A stretch of 64,000 nucleotides of DNA from JAGVSV01 sp040766135 (GCA_040766135.1 JAXGRA010000008.1:1-64000), one strand, 5' to 3'; numbered from the stretch's first letter, positions 8,670 through 19,052 are shown. Notes: generated by a model from the sequence alone, not told the origin. Program-made: numbers and translations.

Positions 8670-9608
8670 TCAGAACAGGCTGGTATTGCCCATGCGCGAC
8701 GCAAACTGGTTGGCCAGCACGATCAGCACCAGGTTGACCACAGAGTTAAGCAGCCCCACCGCCGCTGCATAGGAATACTGGAATTGCGTCAAGCCGCGTT
8801 TGTATACAAAGGTGGAGATAATCTCCGACACATCTAAGTTGATGGGGTTTTGCATCAAATACACCTTTTCAAACCCAATGCTCATGATGCCGCCCATCGC
8901 CAGGATCAGCTGGATAACGATGGTGGGCATGATGGTGGGCAGGTCGATGTACCATACCCGGCGGAAACGCCCTGCGCCGTCAATGAGGGCAGCCTCCACG
9001 TTGGATTGATCCACACCGCCCAGCGCCGCAATGTAGATGACCGCGCCATATCCGGTGGACTGCCACACCGCCGACCACACATACATGTGCCGGAATAATT
9101 TGGGCTCGCCCATAAAGTTGATGGGCACACCGCCTAATCGCTCAATCACCGTGTTGACAAACCCCGCCCGAAGCGAAAAGAAGTTCATCATCATACCCAC
9201 CAGCACCACCGTGGAAATAAAGTACGGCAGGTAGGTGATCATCTGCACGCTTTTGCGGTAGCGGGCGCTTTTTACCTCGTTGATGGCCAGCGCCAGCACG
9301 ATGGGCATGGGGAAGGTGGCCAGCAGGGTGTAGCCGCTTAGGATCAGCGTGTTGCGCAGCAGCAGCTCAAAGTTGGGCGTGGTGAGAAAGCTGCGAAAGT
9401 GCTTAATCCCCACCCACGGGCTGTCCCAGATGCCCTTGCGGATTTGAAAGTCCTTAAAGGCAATGCTGGCGCCCCCCATGGGCACGTAGGCAAAGATGAT
9501 GATGTACGCAACGGGCAGCAGCAGCATCAGATACAGCTGCCAGTGCGTTTTCAAATCATACCAGTACGTGTCCCGGCTGCTCCTGCGTTTGGGTAGCGAT
9601 TGGTTCAC
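8670..9608 (-). CDS. carbohydrate ABC transporter permease, YteP/LplB type
   Basis: About 312 residues, six membrane segments, MalF-like. The N-terminal cytoplasmic segment with KTHWQLYLMLLLPVAYIIIF leads into the first helix. The EAA loop EAALIDGAGRFRRVWYIDLP is intact. The GTG at 9608 is chosen because GGGGGTG precedes it and it puts the N-terminus at family length; an ATG at 9677 would overlap the promoter region. First gene of the operon. Confidence 0.88.
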   Translation of the reverse strand: MNQSLPKRRSSRDTYWYDLKTHWQLYLMLLLPVAYIIIFAYVPMGGASIAFKDFQIRKGIWDSPWVGIKHFRSFLTTPNFELLLRNTLILSGYTLLATFPMPIVLALAINEVKSARYRKSVQMITYLPYFISTVVLVGMMMNFFSLRAGFVNTVIERLGGVPINFMGEPKLFRHMYVWSAVWQSTGYGAVIYIAALGGVDQSNVEAALIDGAGRFRRVWYIDLPTIMPTIVIQLILAMGGIMSIGFEKVYLMQNPINLDVSEIISTFVYKRGLTQFQYSYAAAVGLLNSVVNLVLIVLANQFASRMGNTSLF

Positions 9609-9658
9609 ACAAAACACCCCCGTTTCTGTTCGTTCGCCTATCAGTATCAATTTTGTGT

Positions 9659-9688
9659 AATATAGCATTGTTTGCATCCCATTGCAAA
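9659..9688 (-). promoter_or_regulatory. promoter with palindromic operator of the YteP/YtcP operon
   Basis: On the minus strand TTGCAA (9682-9687), 17 bases, TATATT (9659-9664). The inverted repeat TTTGCA-N6-TGCAAA (9671-9688) covers the -35 box and part of the spacer, a typical repressor position. The regulator is not encoded next to it. Confidence 0.65.
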
Positions 9689-9759
9689 CACCCCATTCCG
9701 CATTGTGAAAACTTTACCCACAGCAGGCAAAAGAAAACACGTGAAATACAACACAAAAA

Positions 9760-9790
9760 CCGGGCGGAAACCGTGTTGGTTTCCGCCCGG
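9760..9790 (-). terminator. intrinsic terminator of groES-groEL
   Basis: Perfect 13-bp stem (9760-9772 with 9778-9790) around a GTGTT loop, followed on the minus strand by GTTTTTGTG. It lies 25 bases after the groEL stop. Confidence 0.9.
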
Positions 9791-9814
9791 AAAGGCGTGC
9801 TATTGCTTAATCGC

Positions 9815-11446
<1,632 letters not shown>

Positions 11447-11478
11447 GTTTTGCTCCTCTTTAAATTATTCAGTCTTTC

Positions 11479-11766
11479 TTATTCGACAACAGCTAAGATG
11501 TCGCTCTGCCGGACGATGATCAGTTCCTCGCCATCCAGCTTAACCTCAGTGCCTGCATATTTGGAATAAATGACCTTCTGACCTACCTTGACGTGCATGG
11601 TGATTTCCTTGCCGTCCACATTGCCGCCGGGGCCCACAGCCAGCACTTCCGCCATCTGCGGCTTTTCCTTGGCCGTTCCAGTTAAAATAATGCCGGATTT
11701 GGTGGTTTCTTCGGTCTCTACGTTTTTGATGACCACACGGTCGCCCAGGGGTTTGACCTTCATCAT
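11479..11766 (-). CDS. groS: co-chaperonin GroES (Hsp10)
   Basis: 95 residues; lid of the GroEL chamber. MKVKPLGDRVVIKN at the start, the mobile loop around residues 17-32 (VETEETTKSGIILTG), and GQKVIYSKYAGTE near the C-terminus are all typical. First gene of the two-gene operon, AAGGAGGACAC before the ATG. Confidence 0.98.
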   Translation of the reverse strand: MMKVKPLGDRVVIKNVETEETTKSGIILTGTAKEKPQMAEVLAVGPGGNVDGKEITMHVKVGQKVIYSKYAGTEVKLDGEELIIVRQSDILAVVE

Positions 11767-11798
11767 GTTGTGTCCTCCTTACTGCTTCCTTGGTTTTG

Positions 11799-11825
11799 TT
11801 AGCACTCAATCAAGGTGAGTGCTAA
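11799..11825. promoter_or_regulatory. CIRCE element (HrcA operator) of groESL
   Basis: Exact consensus TTAGCACTC-N9-GAGTGCTAA. It lies between the promoter and the groES start, the standard place for HrcA repression relieved by heat shock. Confidence 0.97.
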
Positions 11826-11837
11826 TCGTTCGGTACC

Positions 11838-11866
11838 AATATAACCGATACAGGCCTTTCCCGCAA
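11838..11866 (-). promoter_or_regulatory. sigma-A promoter of groESL
   Basis: Minus strand TTGCGG (11861-11866), 17 bases, TATATT (11838-11843). The CIRCE element covers the expected transcription start region. Confidence 0.75.
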
Positions 11867-11993
11867 GCCCTTGGCAGGTCTGAATTCGCACATTATCTTG
11901 TTTTATCTGTTTTTTTCTTTCATTTCCTCTTTTTATCTCATTTTTCCATGTTTTGATTGATTTTGGCTTGTCTCACAATAGCAAAGGGCGCTG

Positions 11994-12002
11994 TGGTATA
12001 CT
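11994..12002 (+). promoter_or_regulatory. extended -10 promoter placed for leaderless mutY transcript
   Basis: TGGTATACT, an extended -10 (TG-N-TATACT), ends six bases before the mutY ATG. The -35 region is poor. A start site at the usual distance would fall on the A of the start codon, and no ribosome site precedes the ATG. Confidence 0.6.
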
Positions 12003-12008
12003 GGCCGC

Positions 12009-13052
12009 ATGCTGAACGAAAACGCTGTGATTGCTCGGCTGCTTGCGTGGTATGACGCCCACAAGCGCGACCTGCCCTTCCGCGGCACGCGCGACCCCTA
12101 CCGCGTGTGGGTGTCGGAGATCATGCTGCAGCAGACACGCGCACAGACCGTCATCCCCTACTACCAGCGCTTCCTCCAGCGTTTCCCGGATGTACAAGCG
12201 CTGGCCCAAGCGCAGGAGGAAGAGGTGCTCAAGTTGTGGGAGGGGCTGGGCTATTACAGCCGCGCGCGCATGCTGCACAAAACGGCGGGCATTGTGGCCC
12301 AAAGCGGCTTTCCCACCACCGAGCAGGGCCTGCGCGATCTGCCCGGCATCGGCCCCTATACCGCGGCCGCCATTGCTTCCATCGCCTTTGGCCAGCCCGC
12401 GCCCGCCATCGACGGCAACCTGACGCGCGTGCTGGCGCGGCTGTATCATATAGAAGAAAACGTGCGCATCCCCTCAGTGGCGCGCCAGCTTCGGCGATAC
12501 GGCGAAAACCTGATGCCCCCCGACCGCCCCGGCGACATGAACCAGGCGCTGATGGACTTGGGCGCTACGCTGTGCGTGCCCGGCACGCCGGAGTGCGACC
12601 AATGCCCGCTGTCGCAGCTGTGCGTAGCTTTCAATGAAGGCGAGCCCGAAACGCTGCCCGTGCTGCCCGATGCGCGCCCGCCCAGGCCCATCCCCATGGC
12701 GGTGGCGCTGGTGACGCACCGGGATCAGGTGCTGCTGATACAGCGCCGCGAAAAGCTGCTGCACAACCTATATGTATTCGCGCTGTGCGAGGGACAGGAT
12801 GACGAAGCCAGCGCCGCCCGGCACCTGAAGCACTTAGGCCTGTCCGTGCAGGCCGGGCAGCCGCTGGGCAGCGCGCGGCATGTGTTTACCCACCGCGTAT
12901 GGCAGATGGAGCTATATCACTTTGAGGCAGATGCCCCCATCTCCGTGCCCCACGGCCTGTGGGCCACGGCGCAGCAGCTGCAGGCGCTGCCCATCCCCAC
13001 CGCGATGAAGGTTGCGCGCCAACAGGCGCTTCATATTCTGTCCGACAAATAG
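12009..13052 (+). CDS. mutY: A/G-specific adenine glycosylase
   Basis: Removes adenine mispaired with 8-oxoguanine in base excision repair. 347 residues: catalytic Glu37 in SEIMLQQTRAQT, helix-hairpin-helix LPGIGPYTAAAIASIAFG at 111-128 with catalytic Asp135 (AIDGN), and the 4Fe-4S cysteines 189, 196, 199 and 205 in the canonical CX6CX2CX5C spacing. The C-terminal NUDIX-like domain that reads 8-oxoG follows. The ATG is fixed by family length but has no ribosome site and lies six bases after a -10 box. Confidence 0.97.
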   Translation: MLNENAVIARLLAWYDAHKRDLPFRGTRDPYRVWVSEIMLQQTRAQTVIPYYQRFLQRFPDVQALAQAQEEEVLKLWEGLGYYSRARMLHKTAGIVAQSGFPTTEQGLRDLPGIGPYTAAAIASIAFGQPAPAIDGNLTRVLARLYHIEENVRIPSVARQLRRYGENLMPPDRPGDMNQALMDLGATLCVPGTPECDQCPLSQLCVAFNEGEPETLPVLPDARPPRPIPMAVALVTHRDQVLLIQRREKLLHNLYVFALCEGQDDEASAARHLKHLGLSVQAGQPLGSARHVFTHRVWQMELYHFEADAPISVPHGLWATAQQLQALPIPTAMKVARQQALHILSDK

Positions 13053-13066
13053 GAGGTCAACAAAAG

Positions 13067-13639
13067 ATGTGTTCACGTGAAAACGCCCTGCAACTGCTTT
13101 ACAAGTACAACAAGGAGCCCTTCCACATCCGCCACGCGCTGACGGTGGAAGCTGTGATGCGCTGGTACGCCCATGACTTGCGCTTTTCGGACGAGGCTGA
13201 CTTCTGGGCGCTGGTGGGCCTGCTGCATGACGTTGATTTTGAAGCATATCCCGAACAGCACTGCCGCAAGGCACCGGAGCTGCTGGCCGAAATCGGCGCA
13301 TCGCAGCGATTGATCCGCGCCGTGTGCAGCCACGGCTGGAACGCGGACAACGGCCTGCCGCAGCCCGAACACGCGATGGAAAAGGTGCTGTATGCCGCCG
13401 ATGAGCTGACCGGCTTAATCGGTGCCGCCGTGTTGATGCGGCCGTCCAAATCCGTGCAGGACATGGAAGTGAAATCCCTGCGCAAAAAGTACAAGGACAA
13501 AGCCTTTGCCGCCGGATGCTCGCGCGAGGTCATCGCGCAGGGCGCGCAGCTGTTGGGGTGGGAGCTGGATACATTGTTTGAAAAAACGCTCTGCGCCATG
13601 CGCGAGAGCGAAGCAGCCATTGAAGCACAGTTAGCTTGA
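13067..13639 (+). CDS. HD-domain hydrolase
   Basis: 190 residues with the HD signature: His20/His23 (FHIRHAL), His54-Asp55 in GLLHDVDFE and His near 92 (CSHGWN). It belongs to the small HD phosphohydrolase group found as HDIG-type proteins; substrate unknown. ATG at 13067 has AGGAGGTCAAC upstream, 14 bases after the mutY stop, so it is in the mutY transcript. Its stop is one base from the stop of the convergent MATE gene. Confidence 0.88.
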   Translation: MCSRENALQLLYKYNKEPFHIRHALTVEAVMRWYAHDLRFSDEADFWALVGLLHDVDFEAYPEQHCRKAPELLAEIGASQRLIRAVCSHGWNADNGLPQPEHAMEKVLYAADELTGLIGAAVLMRPSKSVQDMEVKSLRKKYKDKAFAAGCSREVIAQGAQLLGWELDTLFEKTLCAMRESEAAIEAQLA

Positions 13640-13640
13640 T

Positions 13641-15047
13641 TTATGCTGCGTTATCCACAATGTTGCGCAGCCAGCTTCCGCGCTTGATAAACCACAGGCC
13701 CAGCAGGGTCTTCAGCACAGCGCTGGCCTGCGTAAGCGGATAGGCAATCTCAATGGGCAGGTTGGTGAAATGAATAACCAGATAGATGCTGGGGATCATC
13801 AGCAGCCAGGTATAGCCCGAATCAAACAAAAACGTCACCCATATGGAGCCGCCCGCGCGCATGGTAAAAAACGCGCAGTGCGACACCGCAAAGAACGGCA
13901 TCAATATAGCGCCCGTTCTGAGGAACAGCGAGGCCAGCGCGCGCACCTGCTGGTCGGTGTTGTACAGCATCGGAAACACGCCGGACAGCAACAGCATAAC
14001 AGCCCCAATGCCCACACACTGGGTAAAGTTTACAACGATCAGGCGCCAGGCCGTGCGGCGCGCGCCGTCCATATCGCCCGCGCCCAGCGCCTGCCCGGTC
14101 ATAACGGCCGACGCCGTGCCCAGTGACAAAAAGAACATATTGAACAAATTGCCCACGGTGCCGGCGATGTTTTGCGCGCCCAGCACGGCCAGCCCGCGCA
14201 CCGAATATAGCTGCAAATTGGCGCTCATGCCCAGCGACCACAAAAACTCATTGACCAGCAGCAGCCAGCCCTTTTTCAGCACCGCGACAGTCAGCTTCCA
14301 GGACACGCGCATGCTGCGATAAAACCCATGCAAAAAATCAAACTTGCTGTTGCGGTGCGTGCCCACCAGAATAATGCCCAGCTCCACCAGGCGGGAGAGC
14401 ACCGTGGCGATGGCCGCGCCGCGCACACCCAGTGCGGGCATGCCCAGCTTGCCAAAGATCAATATCCAGTTGCCCACCAGATTGGTCAACACCGCAGCGA
14501 TGCTTGCGCGCATGGGCAGCATGGTCTCGCCTGCCTCGCGCAGCGTACCGGCGTAGCTGGCCACCGCCACAAACGGCAGCATACCCGCAAAGATGATGGG
14601 CGCATATTCGTGCGCGCATTGCAGCATCAACTCCGCCTCGCCCGGCGCGCCATCGCCGGTTAAAAACAGGCGGAACAAATTGTCGCCAAACAGCGCAAAC
14701 ACCGCCGTTGCCACCAATAAAACCGCCATGGAAAACCACAGTTTCAGGCGGAAGGTATCGGTAAAGCCCTTTTTGTCGCCTGCGCCGTAAAACTGCGCGC
14801 CGTAAATGGACGGCCCCGCCATCGCGCCAAAGATGCACAGCATCACGATGAACATCAGTTGATTGGCAATGGCCACGCCGGACATCTGCGCGGTGCCCAG
14901 CGAGCCCACCATGATGTTGTCCAGCAGGTTGACCGAGTTGGACACGCTGTTTTGGATCAGCACCGGCAATGTAATGGACAGCGTTTGACGAAAAAACGCG
15001 CGGTCATTGACCAGCGCGGTCCATTCTGAACGTAATTTCTGAAGCAA
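13641..15047 (-). CDS. MATE-family efflux transporter
   Basis: 468 residues and about twelve membrane segments in two MatE halves; Na+ or H+ driven export of drugs or metabolites. The N-terminal PVLIQNSVSNSVNLLDNIMVG segment is typical of the family (NorM/DinF-like). Start is a TTG at 15047 preceded by AGGGGAC; no better start was seen. It is the last gene of the operon with the methyltransferase 13 bases upstream. Confidence 0.93.
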   Translation of the reverse strand: MLQKLRSEWTALVNDRAFFRQTLSITLPVLIQNSVSNSVNLLDNIMVGSLGTAQMSGVAIANQLMFIVMLCIFGAMAGPSIYGAQFYGAGDKKGFTDTFRLKLWFSMAVLLVATAVFALFGDNLFRLFLTGDGAPGEAELMLQCAHEYAPIIFAGMLPFVAVASYAGTLREAGETMLPMRASIAAVLTNLVGNWILIFGKLGMPALGVRGAAIATVLSRLVELGIILVGTHRNSKFDFLHGFYRSMRVSWKLTVAVLKKGWLLLVNEFLWSLGMSANLQLYSVRGLAVLGAQNIAGTVGNLFNMFFLSLGTASAVMTGQALGAGDMDGARRTAWRLIVVNFTQCVGIGAVMLLLSGVFPMLYNTDQQVRALASLFLRTGAILMPFFAVSHCAFFTMRAGGSIWVTFLFDSGYTWLLMIPSIYLVIHFTNLPIEIAYPLTQASAVLKTLLGLWFIKRGSWLRNIVDNAA

Positions 15048-15060
15048 GCAGGCGTCCCCT

Positions 15061-15828
15061 TTACATTGGATTTGGCATCAATGTTTCCCGGTACAGATCA
15101 TACATCATGATGGCAGCGGCCACCGCGGCGTTCAGGCTTTCGGCCCCGCCCTGCATGGGCAGGCGCACGCGCAGCGTGGCGCGCGACAGCACCTGCGGCG
15201 ACAGCCCTGCGCCCTCACTGCCGATCAGCAGGCACACGCGCTCCCCTGTGCGCGGCCGCTCATAAAATGGCTCGCCCTGCAAGTGCCCTGCTATGATATC
15301 AAATCCCGAAAGGCTGTCAAGCGCACCGGGCAGATTCTGGGTTACATGCACGCCCACGCGGAATATGCTGCCCATGGAGGCCGACAGCGCCTTTTGCGAA
15401 AAAGCATCTGCCGTGCGCGTATCGGTCAGCAGGCCGGAAAACCCGGCGGCGTCCATGGTGCGCAAAATGGTGCCCACGTTGCCGGGATCCTGCACGCCGT
15501 CCAGCACCACCAGCCTATGGCCCAGTTGCTCCAGCGTTGGGGGCGGGGGCAAGGTAACCAGCGCCGCCACGCCCTGCGGCGTGCGGCTGTCCACCACCCG
15601 CTTAAGCTGCGCGGCGGACAGCGCGCTGCACGGCGCGCCGGAGGCCGCAAACGCCGAAAACCGCTCGGCCTTGTCCGCATCCAGCAGCACATGCTGCACG
15701 CGCCCGGCGGCCAGGGCTTCGCCCACCATGTGCTCCCCTTCCACCAAAAACAGGCCCTGCGCTTGGCGCTCGATCCGTGTTTTTAACTTGCGCCAGGCTT
15801 TAACCTGGGCGGCGGTGGCGGTCTTCAC
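15061..15828 (-). CDS. TrmH/SpoU-family RNA 2'-O-methyltransferase
   Basis: 255 residues. N-terminal substrate-binding domain (LFLVEGEHMVGEAL) followed by the SPOUT domain with motif 1 DGVQDPGNVGTILRT, motif 2 LLIGSEGAGLS and motif 3 RLPMQGGAESLNAAVAAAI, all intact. It methylates rRNA or tRNA ribose; the exact target cannot be told from sequence. It overlaps the upstream 637-residue gene by four bases. Confidence 0.95.
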   Translation of the reverse strand: MKTATAAQVKAWRKLKTRIERQAQGLFLVEGEHMVGEALAAGRVQHVLLDADKAERFSAFAASGAPCSALSAAQLKRVVDSRTPQGVAALVTLPPPPTLEQLGHRLVVLDGVQDPGNVGTILRTMDAAGFSGLLTDTRTADAFSQKALSASMGSIFRVGVHVTQNLPGALDSLSGFDIIAGHLQGEPFYERPRTGERVCLLIGSEGAGLSPQVLSRATLRVRLPMQGGAESLNAAVAAAIMMYDLYRETLMPNPM

Positions 15829-17738
15829 TCCGCGCCGGCCTCGGCCTGCGCAAAGCCCGCCACCAGCGGCATCAGCGCCGATATATCCATCTCCCGGTAG
15901 CGCGCATAGGGCAAAATATACGCCGCCAGCGCCATATCTACCGCGACCACGATGCCCGCCAGCGCCTGCGCCCGCGGGATAAAGCGCGCCACAGCCTGCC
16001 GGACGGCCAGCGGCAGCGGGTGCCCGGCATCGGCAAAAATGCCCTCTATGTCAGCAAGCAGCTCGGCCGCGGCGGGCGGCATCTCCGGCAATTTAGACGG
16101 AATATGCGCACGCAGCGCGTCCAGCGATACCGGCGGATAGCATTGTTCCTTGGGTGCCGCAAACCCAGGCTGCGCCGCGAATGGCACGCAGGGCCAGGGG
16201 TTGCACTCATACTCGCGCCACACATCCTGCGGCATATTGTCGCACCCGGCAATCAGGCGCAGGAATTTTCCCGATGCAATGCCGCCATCGCGCGTAATCA
16301 TCACGCGCACGCCATCGCCACCGGTAGGCAGCAGCACATCTTTTTCTTCCTCCGGAAAGGCCGCCACCGCTGCGCCCAGCGCCTGGGCCACGGCCCGCGC
16401 GGCCGTAATGCTGTCGGCGGGGCTGGGGCCGTCCAGCTGCACCTGCGGGCAGGTAATCAGCAGCAGCAGCAGGCACCCGGCCTGCGCCTCGGATATATTG
16501 ATGCCCGCGCCCTGCAGCGCCTGATACAAGCGCTGCGCCGCTTCCTCGAAGGCGCACTCCTCGCCTACCGGCCGCGCCAGCACCACGCCGCGCGCATCGC
16601 GGATTTCGTCCAGCAGCTGCTCACGCGCCGCCAGCAGCGTCTGCTCCTCGGCCTGGATGGCCGCCACACGGCCGCGCACCTCCTGCTCGCGCTGTTCTAA
16701 ATCCGCAATGGTTTTGTGGGCGCGCTCGCCAGCGCGATCCAACGCCTGTTGCAGCAGCTTGCCGCTGTCCTCGCGCAGGCGGTCGGTCTCCAGCAGCAGG
16801 CGCAGGCGATCGGCTTCCATGCCCTCCAACTCCTGCCGGAGGGCAGCTGCCGCTGCGGATTTCATCTGCGGCGAAAACTGGCGGCCCATCAGCGCCCGGG
16901 CATCAGGCATGGCTGCCAGCTGGCGCACAGCCTGCGCGCGCGTGTCCTCCGCGCGCCACATCGCGTCCAGCGCCTGCTGCAGAGCCTCCGCAGGGGGCGG
17001 CACCGGCGCATCAGCAGATTCATCACGCAGGCGGCGCTTGCGCTCCACCACCTCATGCAGCGGGATGTGCACGCGCGGGGAGCGCGGCTCCGGGGCAGGT
17101 TCCTCTGCCACGGGGGGAAGAAGTATGGGGTGCTCCGCCACAGGCAGGCGCTGCACCTCCTGCGGGGGTTCCTCGACAGCCGGTTGGGGCACAGCCTCAT
17201 CCGGCCAGAAAAATAGCTTTTCCCGCCCATCGGGCAGCTGCACGGCAAACAGCCGGTGGCTGTCCGGCGCCACGGCGGCCTGCTCGCCTGCCGGGGCACC
17301 GGTGCCTGCATCCATCGGGCCCTGGATACGCCCGCCGTTGCGCAGGCAAAAGCGCGGGGTCATGGGCGCATTGTCCTCCAAATCGGACACCACTTCAAAA
17401 ACCACACCTTCGGGCACGCGCAAAATAACATCGGAATATACCACCGTGCGGTTGTTTTCACCCCTGTGCGGGGCATAGTTTTTGTTGGGGCGCGTTTTTT
17501 CCACATTGCCGCGCAAATCAATCACACACAGTTGGCCCAGGCTGCGCATCCTGTCTTTAAAAGTGCCCTGTTCCTTGCGGTCGGGCACAATACGCAGATA
17601 GCCCTCATCGGGCAAAGTTTCCAGCGCCTCGGGCGTAAACACGCCCTGGGCTGTCAGCAGCGGACGCACGCGAAACAGGGCGCGCTGCTCGTTATCTTCC
17701 TCCAGCCACGCCAATATTAGTTTTCCCGACAAATCCAT
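15825..17738 (-). CDS. large protein of unknown function with central coiled coil
   Basis: 637 residues, no family recognised. Residues 1-150 look beta-rich and globular, about 160-260 are low-complexity with Pro and Glu, about 265-395 form a long coiled coil, and 400-637 are mostly helical with a conserved-looking YECNPWPCVPFAAQPGF patch near 520. No signal peptide or membrane segment, so cytoplasmic. GGAGGAAAATGA precedes the start. It is first in an operon with an RNA methyltransferase and MATE pump. Codon usage resembles its neighbours. Confidence 0.7.
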   Translation of the reverse strand: MDLSGKLILAWLEEDNEQRALFRVRPLLTAQGVFTPEALETLPDEGYLRIVPDRKEQGTFKDRMRSLGQLCVIDLRGNVEKTRPNKNYAPHRGENNRTVVYSDVILRVPEGVVFEVVSDLEDNAPMTPRFCLRNGGRIQGPMDAGTGAPAGEQAAVAPDSHRLFAVQLPDGREKLFFWPDEAVPQPAVEEPPQEVQRLPVAEHPILLPPVAEEPAPEPRSPRVHIPLHEVVERKRRLRDESADAPVPPPAEALQQALDAMWRAEDTRAQAVRQLAAMPDARALMGRQFSPQMKSAAAAALRQELEGMEADRLRLLLETDRLREDSGKLLQQALDRAGERAHKTIADLEQREQEVRGRVAAIQAEEQTLLAAREQLLDEIRDARGVVLARPVGEECAFEEAAQRLYQALQGAGINISEAQAGCLLLLLITCPQVQLDGPSPADSITAARAVAQALGAAVAAFPEEEKDVLLPTGGDGVRVMITRDGGIASGKFLRLIAGCDNMPQDVWREYECNPWPCVPFAAQPGFAAPKEQCYPPVSLDALRAHIPSKLPEMPPAAAELLADIEGIFADAGHPLPLAVRQAVARFIPRAQALAGIVVAVDMALAAYILPYARYREMDISALMPLVAGFAQAEAGAE

Positions 17739-17782
17739 TCATTTTCCTCCCTAATATATGTGTCAGGTAAATAGCAACCTTT

Positions 17783-17811
17783 ATTTTACGGCGGTTGCGG
17801 CATTCCGTCAA
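17783..17811 (-). promoter_or_regulatory. sigma-A promoter of the 637-aa/trmH/MATE operon
   Basis: Minus strand TTGACG (17806-17811), 17 bases, TAAAAT (17783-17788), about 45 bases before the start codon. It lies back to back with the rightward promoter at 17821. Confidence 0.7.
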
Positions 17812-17820
17812 CAACGACGT

Positions 17821-17849
17821 TTGACACACCATCGGGCACGCTCTACAAT
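17821..17849 (+). promoter_or_regulatory. sigma-A promoter of the CofE-like gene
   Basis: TTGACA (17821-17826), 17 bases, TACAAT (17844-17849), about 32 bases before the ATG at 17881. Confidence 0.8.
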
Positions 17850-17880
17850 GCCTTGTAGAAGACAAGCACCGGAGGATTGT

Positions 17881-18627
17881 ATGAGCAAGGCCAATTCACG
17901 CAACTTAGAAACCCAAAAACGGCAGCACAACGGCATCACCTATTTTGACCGCGGGCGCCTGACCGGCACCGATGGCCGGCAGTATGACCGCTATGCCATC
18001 CAGACGCATTTTGTCGAGGTCAACGAGGATCAGGCGCAGCTGGTGGAGCGCTATGTGCGCCCGTTGTACCAGCCCGGCGATGTGCTCAGCTTCGGCGCCA
18101 AGGTGATGGCCATGTGCGTAGGCTCGGTGCGCACGCGCGAGCAGGTCAAGCCCGGCTTCTGGGCCAACCTGCTGTGGCGCTTTGCAGGGATTAATTCCAC
18201 CGGCGTGGGCATGCACGAGCCGTATAAGATGCAATTGACCATCGACACCTGCGGCCTGCCGCGCGTATTAGCGGCGGCGGCGCTATCGGCGCTGACCAAG
18301 CCCTTTGGCATCAAGGGCGTGTTTTACCGCGTGTGCGGCAAGGGTGTGGGCGGCATTGACGGCTTCTATTTCCGCTCCAGCTTTGAGCGCTACAAAAACT
18401 TAGCGCTGATCAACCCGCCCGAACCGCAAAAGCTGTGCGACGACCTGGCGCAAACAACCGGCATCCCGGTGGTGCTGATGGACGCCAACGACATCCAGCG
18501 CGACCAGCTGGCCAAGTCCAAGGGCTTTCCCCTAACCGATGAACAAATCCAGGACGCCATGCGCGACAACCCCTCCGGCCAGGGCGATGAACTGACGCCA
18601 CTGATACTTATACGGCCGGTGAAATAA
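17881..18627 (+). CDS. CofE-like protein (F420-0:gamma-glutamyl ligase domain)
   Basis: 248 residues resembling the coenzyme F420-0:L-glutamate ligase fold, with the stretch from YDRYAIQTHFV through PGDVLSFGAKVMAM to KGVGGIDGF and IPVVLMDAND. Such proteins occur in Clostridia that lack the rest of the F420 pathway, so the true substrate is uncertain. Monocistronic, own promoter, GGAGG six bases before the ATG, weak terminator after it. Confidence 0.7.
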   Translation: MSKANSRNLETQKRQHNGITYFDRGRLTGTDGRQYDRYAIQTHFVEVNEDQAQLVERYVRPLYQPGDVLSFGAKVMAMCVGSVRTREQVKPGFWANLLWRFAGINSTGVGMHEPYKMQLTIDTCGLPRVLAAAALSALTKPFGIKGVFYRVCGKGVGGIDGFYFRSSFERYKNLALINPPEPQKLCDDLAQTTGIPVVLMDANDIQRDQLAKSKGFPLTDEQIQDAMRDNPSGQGDELTPLILIRPVK

Positions 18628-18645
18628 CATCCAAAGGATGTCCTG

Positions 18646-18668
18646 CCGCCCTTCCAGAGGGCGGTATT
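18646..18668 (+). terminator. probable terminator after the CofE-like gene
   Basis: 7-bp stem CCGCCCT/AGGGCGG with a 5-base loop followed by TATTTCTA. The stem is good and the T run weak. Confidence 0.5.
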
Positions 18669-18804
18669 TCTATGAAAAAATGTATATTGCAACATTATTT
18701 TATAGATAACGTCGGCGTTTTTCTCAACACTCAAAAAAGACGGCCGCATTCCGCAACCGCCTCTTTTTATTTATACTGCTCTATGCCCTATCCGGCCTGT
18801 CGGC

Positions 18805-19050
18805 TTATCCGGTTGGCGAACCTGCCTTGTCCTTCTCCTTGCGCAGCGCGCTTAGGTACTCCGCCGGGCGCAGGCCGTGCGCGATGTGCTGGGCCAGTTC
18901 CTCCGGCATGCCCTCCTGGGCGGCGCTGCGCACAAACTCCTGCCGGAACTTCCTGTAGGCAGCCTGCGCATGCAGCCACAGGCCGGGCAGCTTGCACACC
19001 AGCCCTGCGCCGCGCAGCACCACCCGGATGACGTGCCCTACTCTGTGCAT
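18805..19050 (-). CDS. small protein of unknown function, last gene of the ECF sigma operon
   Basis: 81 residues, basic N-terminus with a weakly hydrophobic amphipathic stretch (RVVLRGAGLVCKLPGLWLHA), then a helical part ending in KEKDKAGSPTG. No family recognised. It starts two bases after the stop of the 93-residue gene, so translation is probably coupled. Its position suggests a role in the same response as the sigma factor. Confidence 0.55.
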   Translation of the reverse strand: MHRVGHVIRVVLRGAGLVCKLPGLWLHAQAAYRKFRQEFVRSAAQEGMPEELAQHIAHGLRPAEYLSALRKEKDKAGSPTG

Positions 19051-19052
19051 GG

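Noticed and set aside
18730..18770. Terminator after the ECF sigma operon
   Set aside because: A-run and T-run flank a GC-rich segment, but the arms pair poorly, with a two-base bulge and only three-pair blocks.
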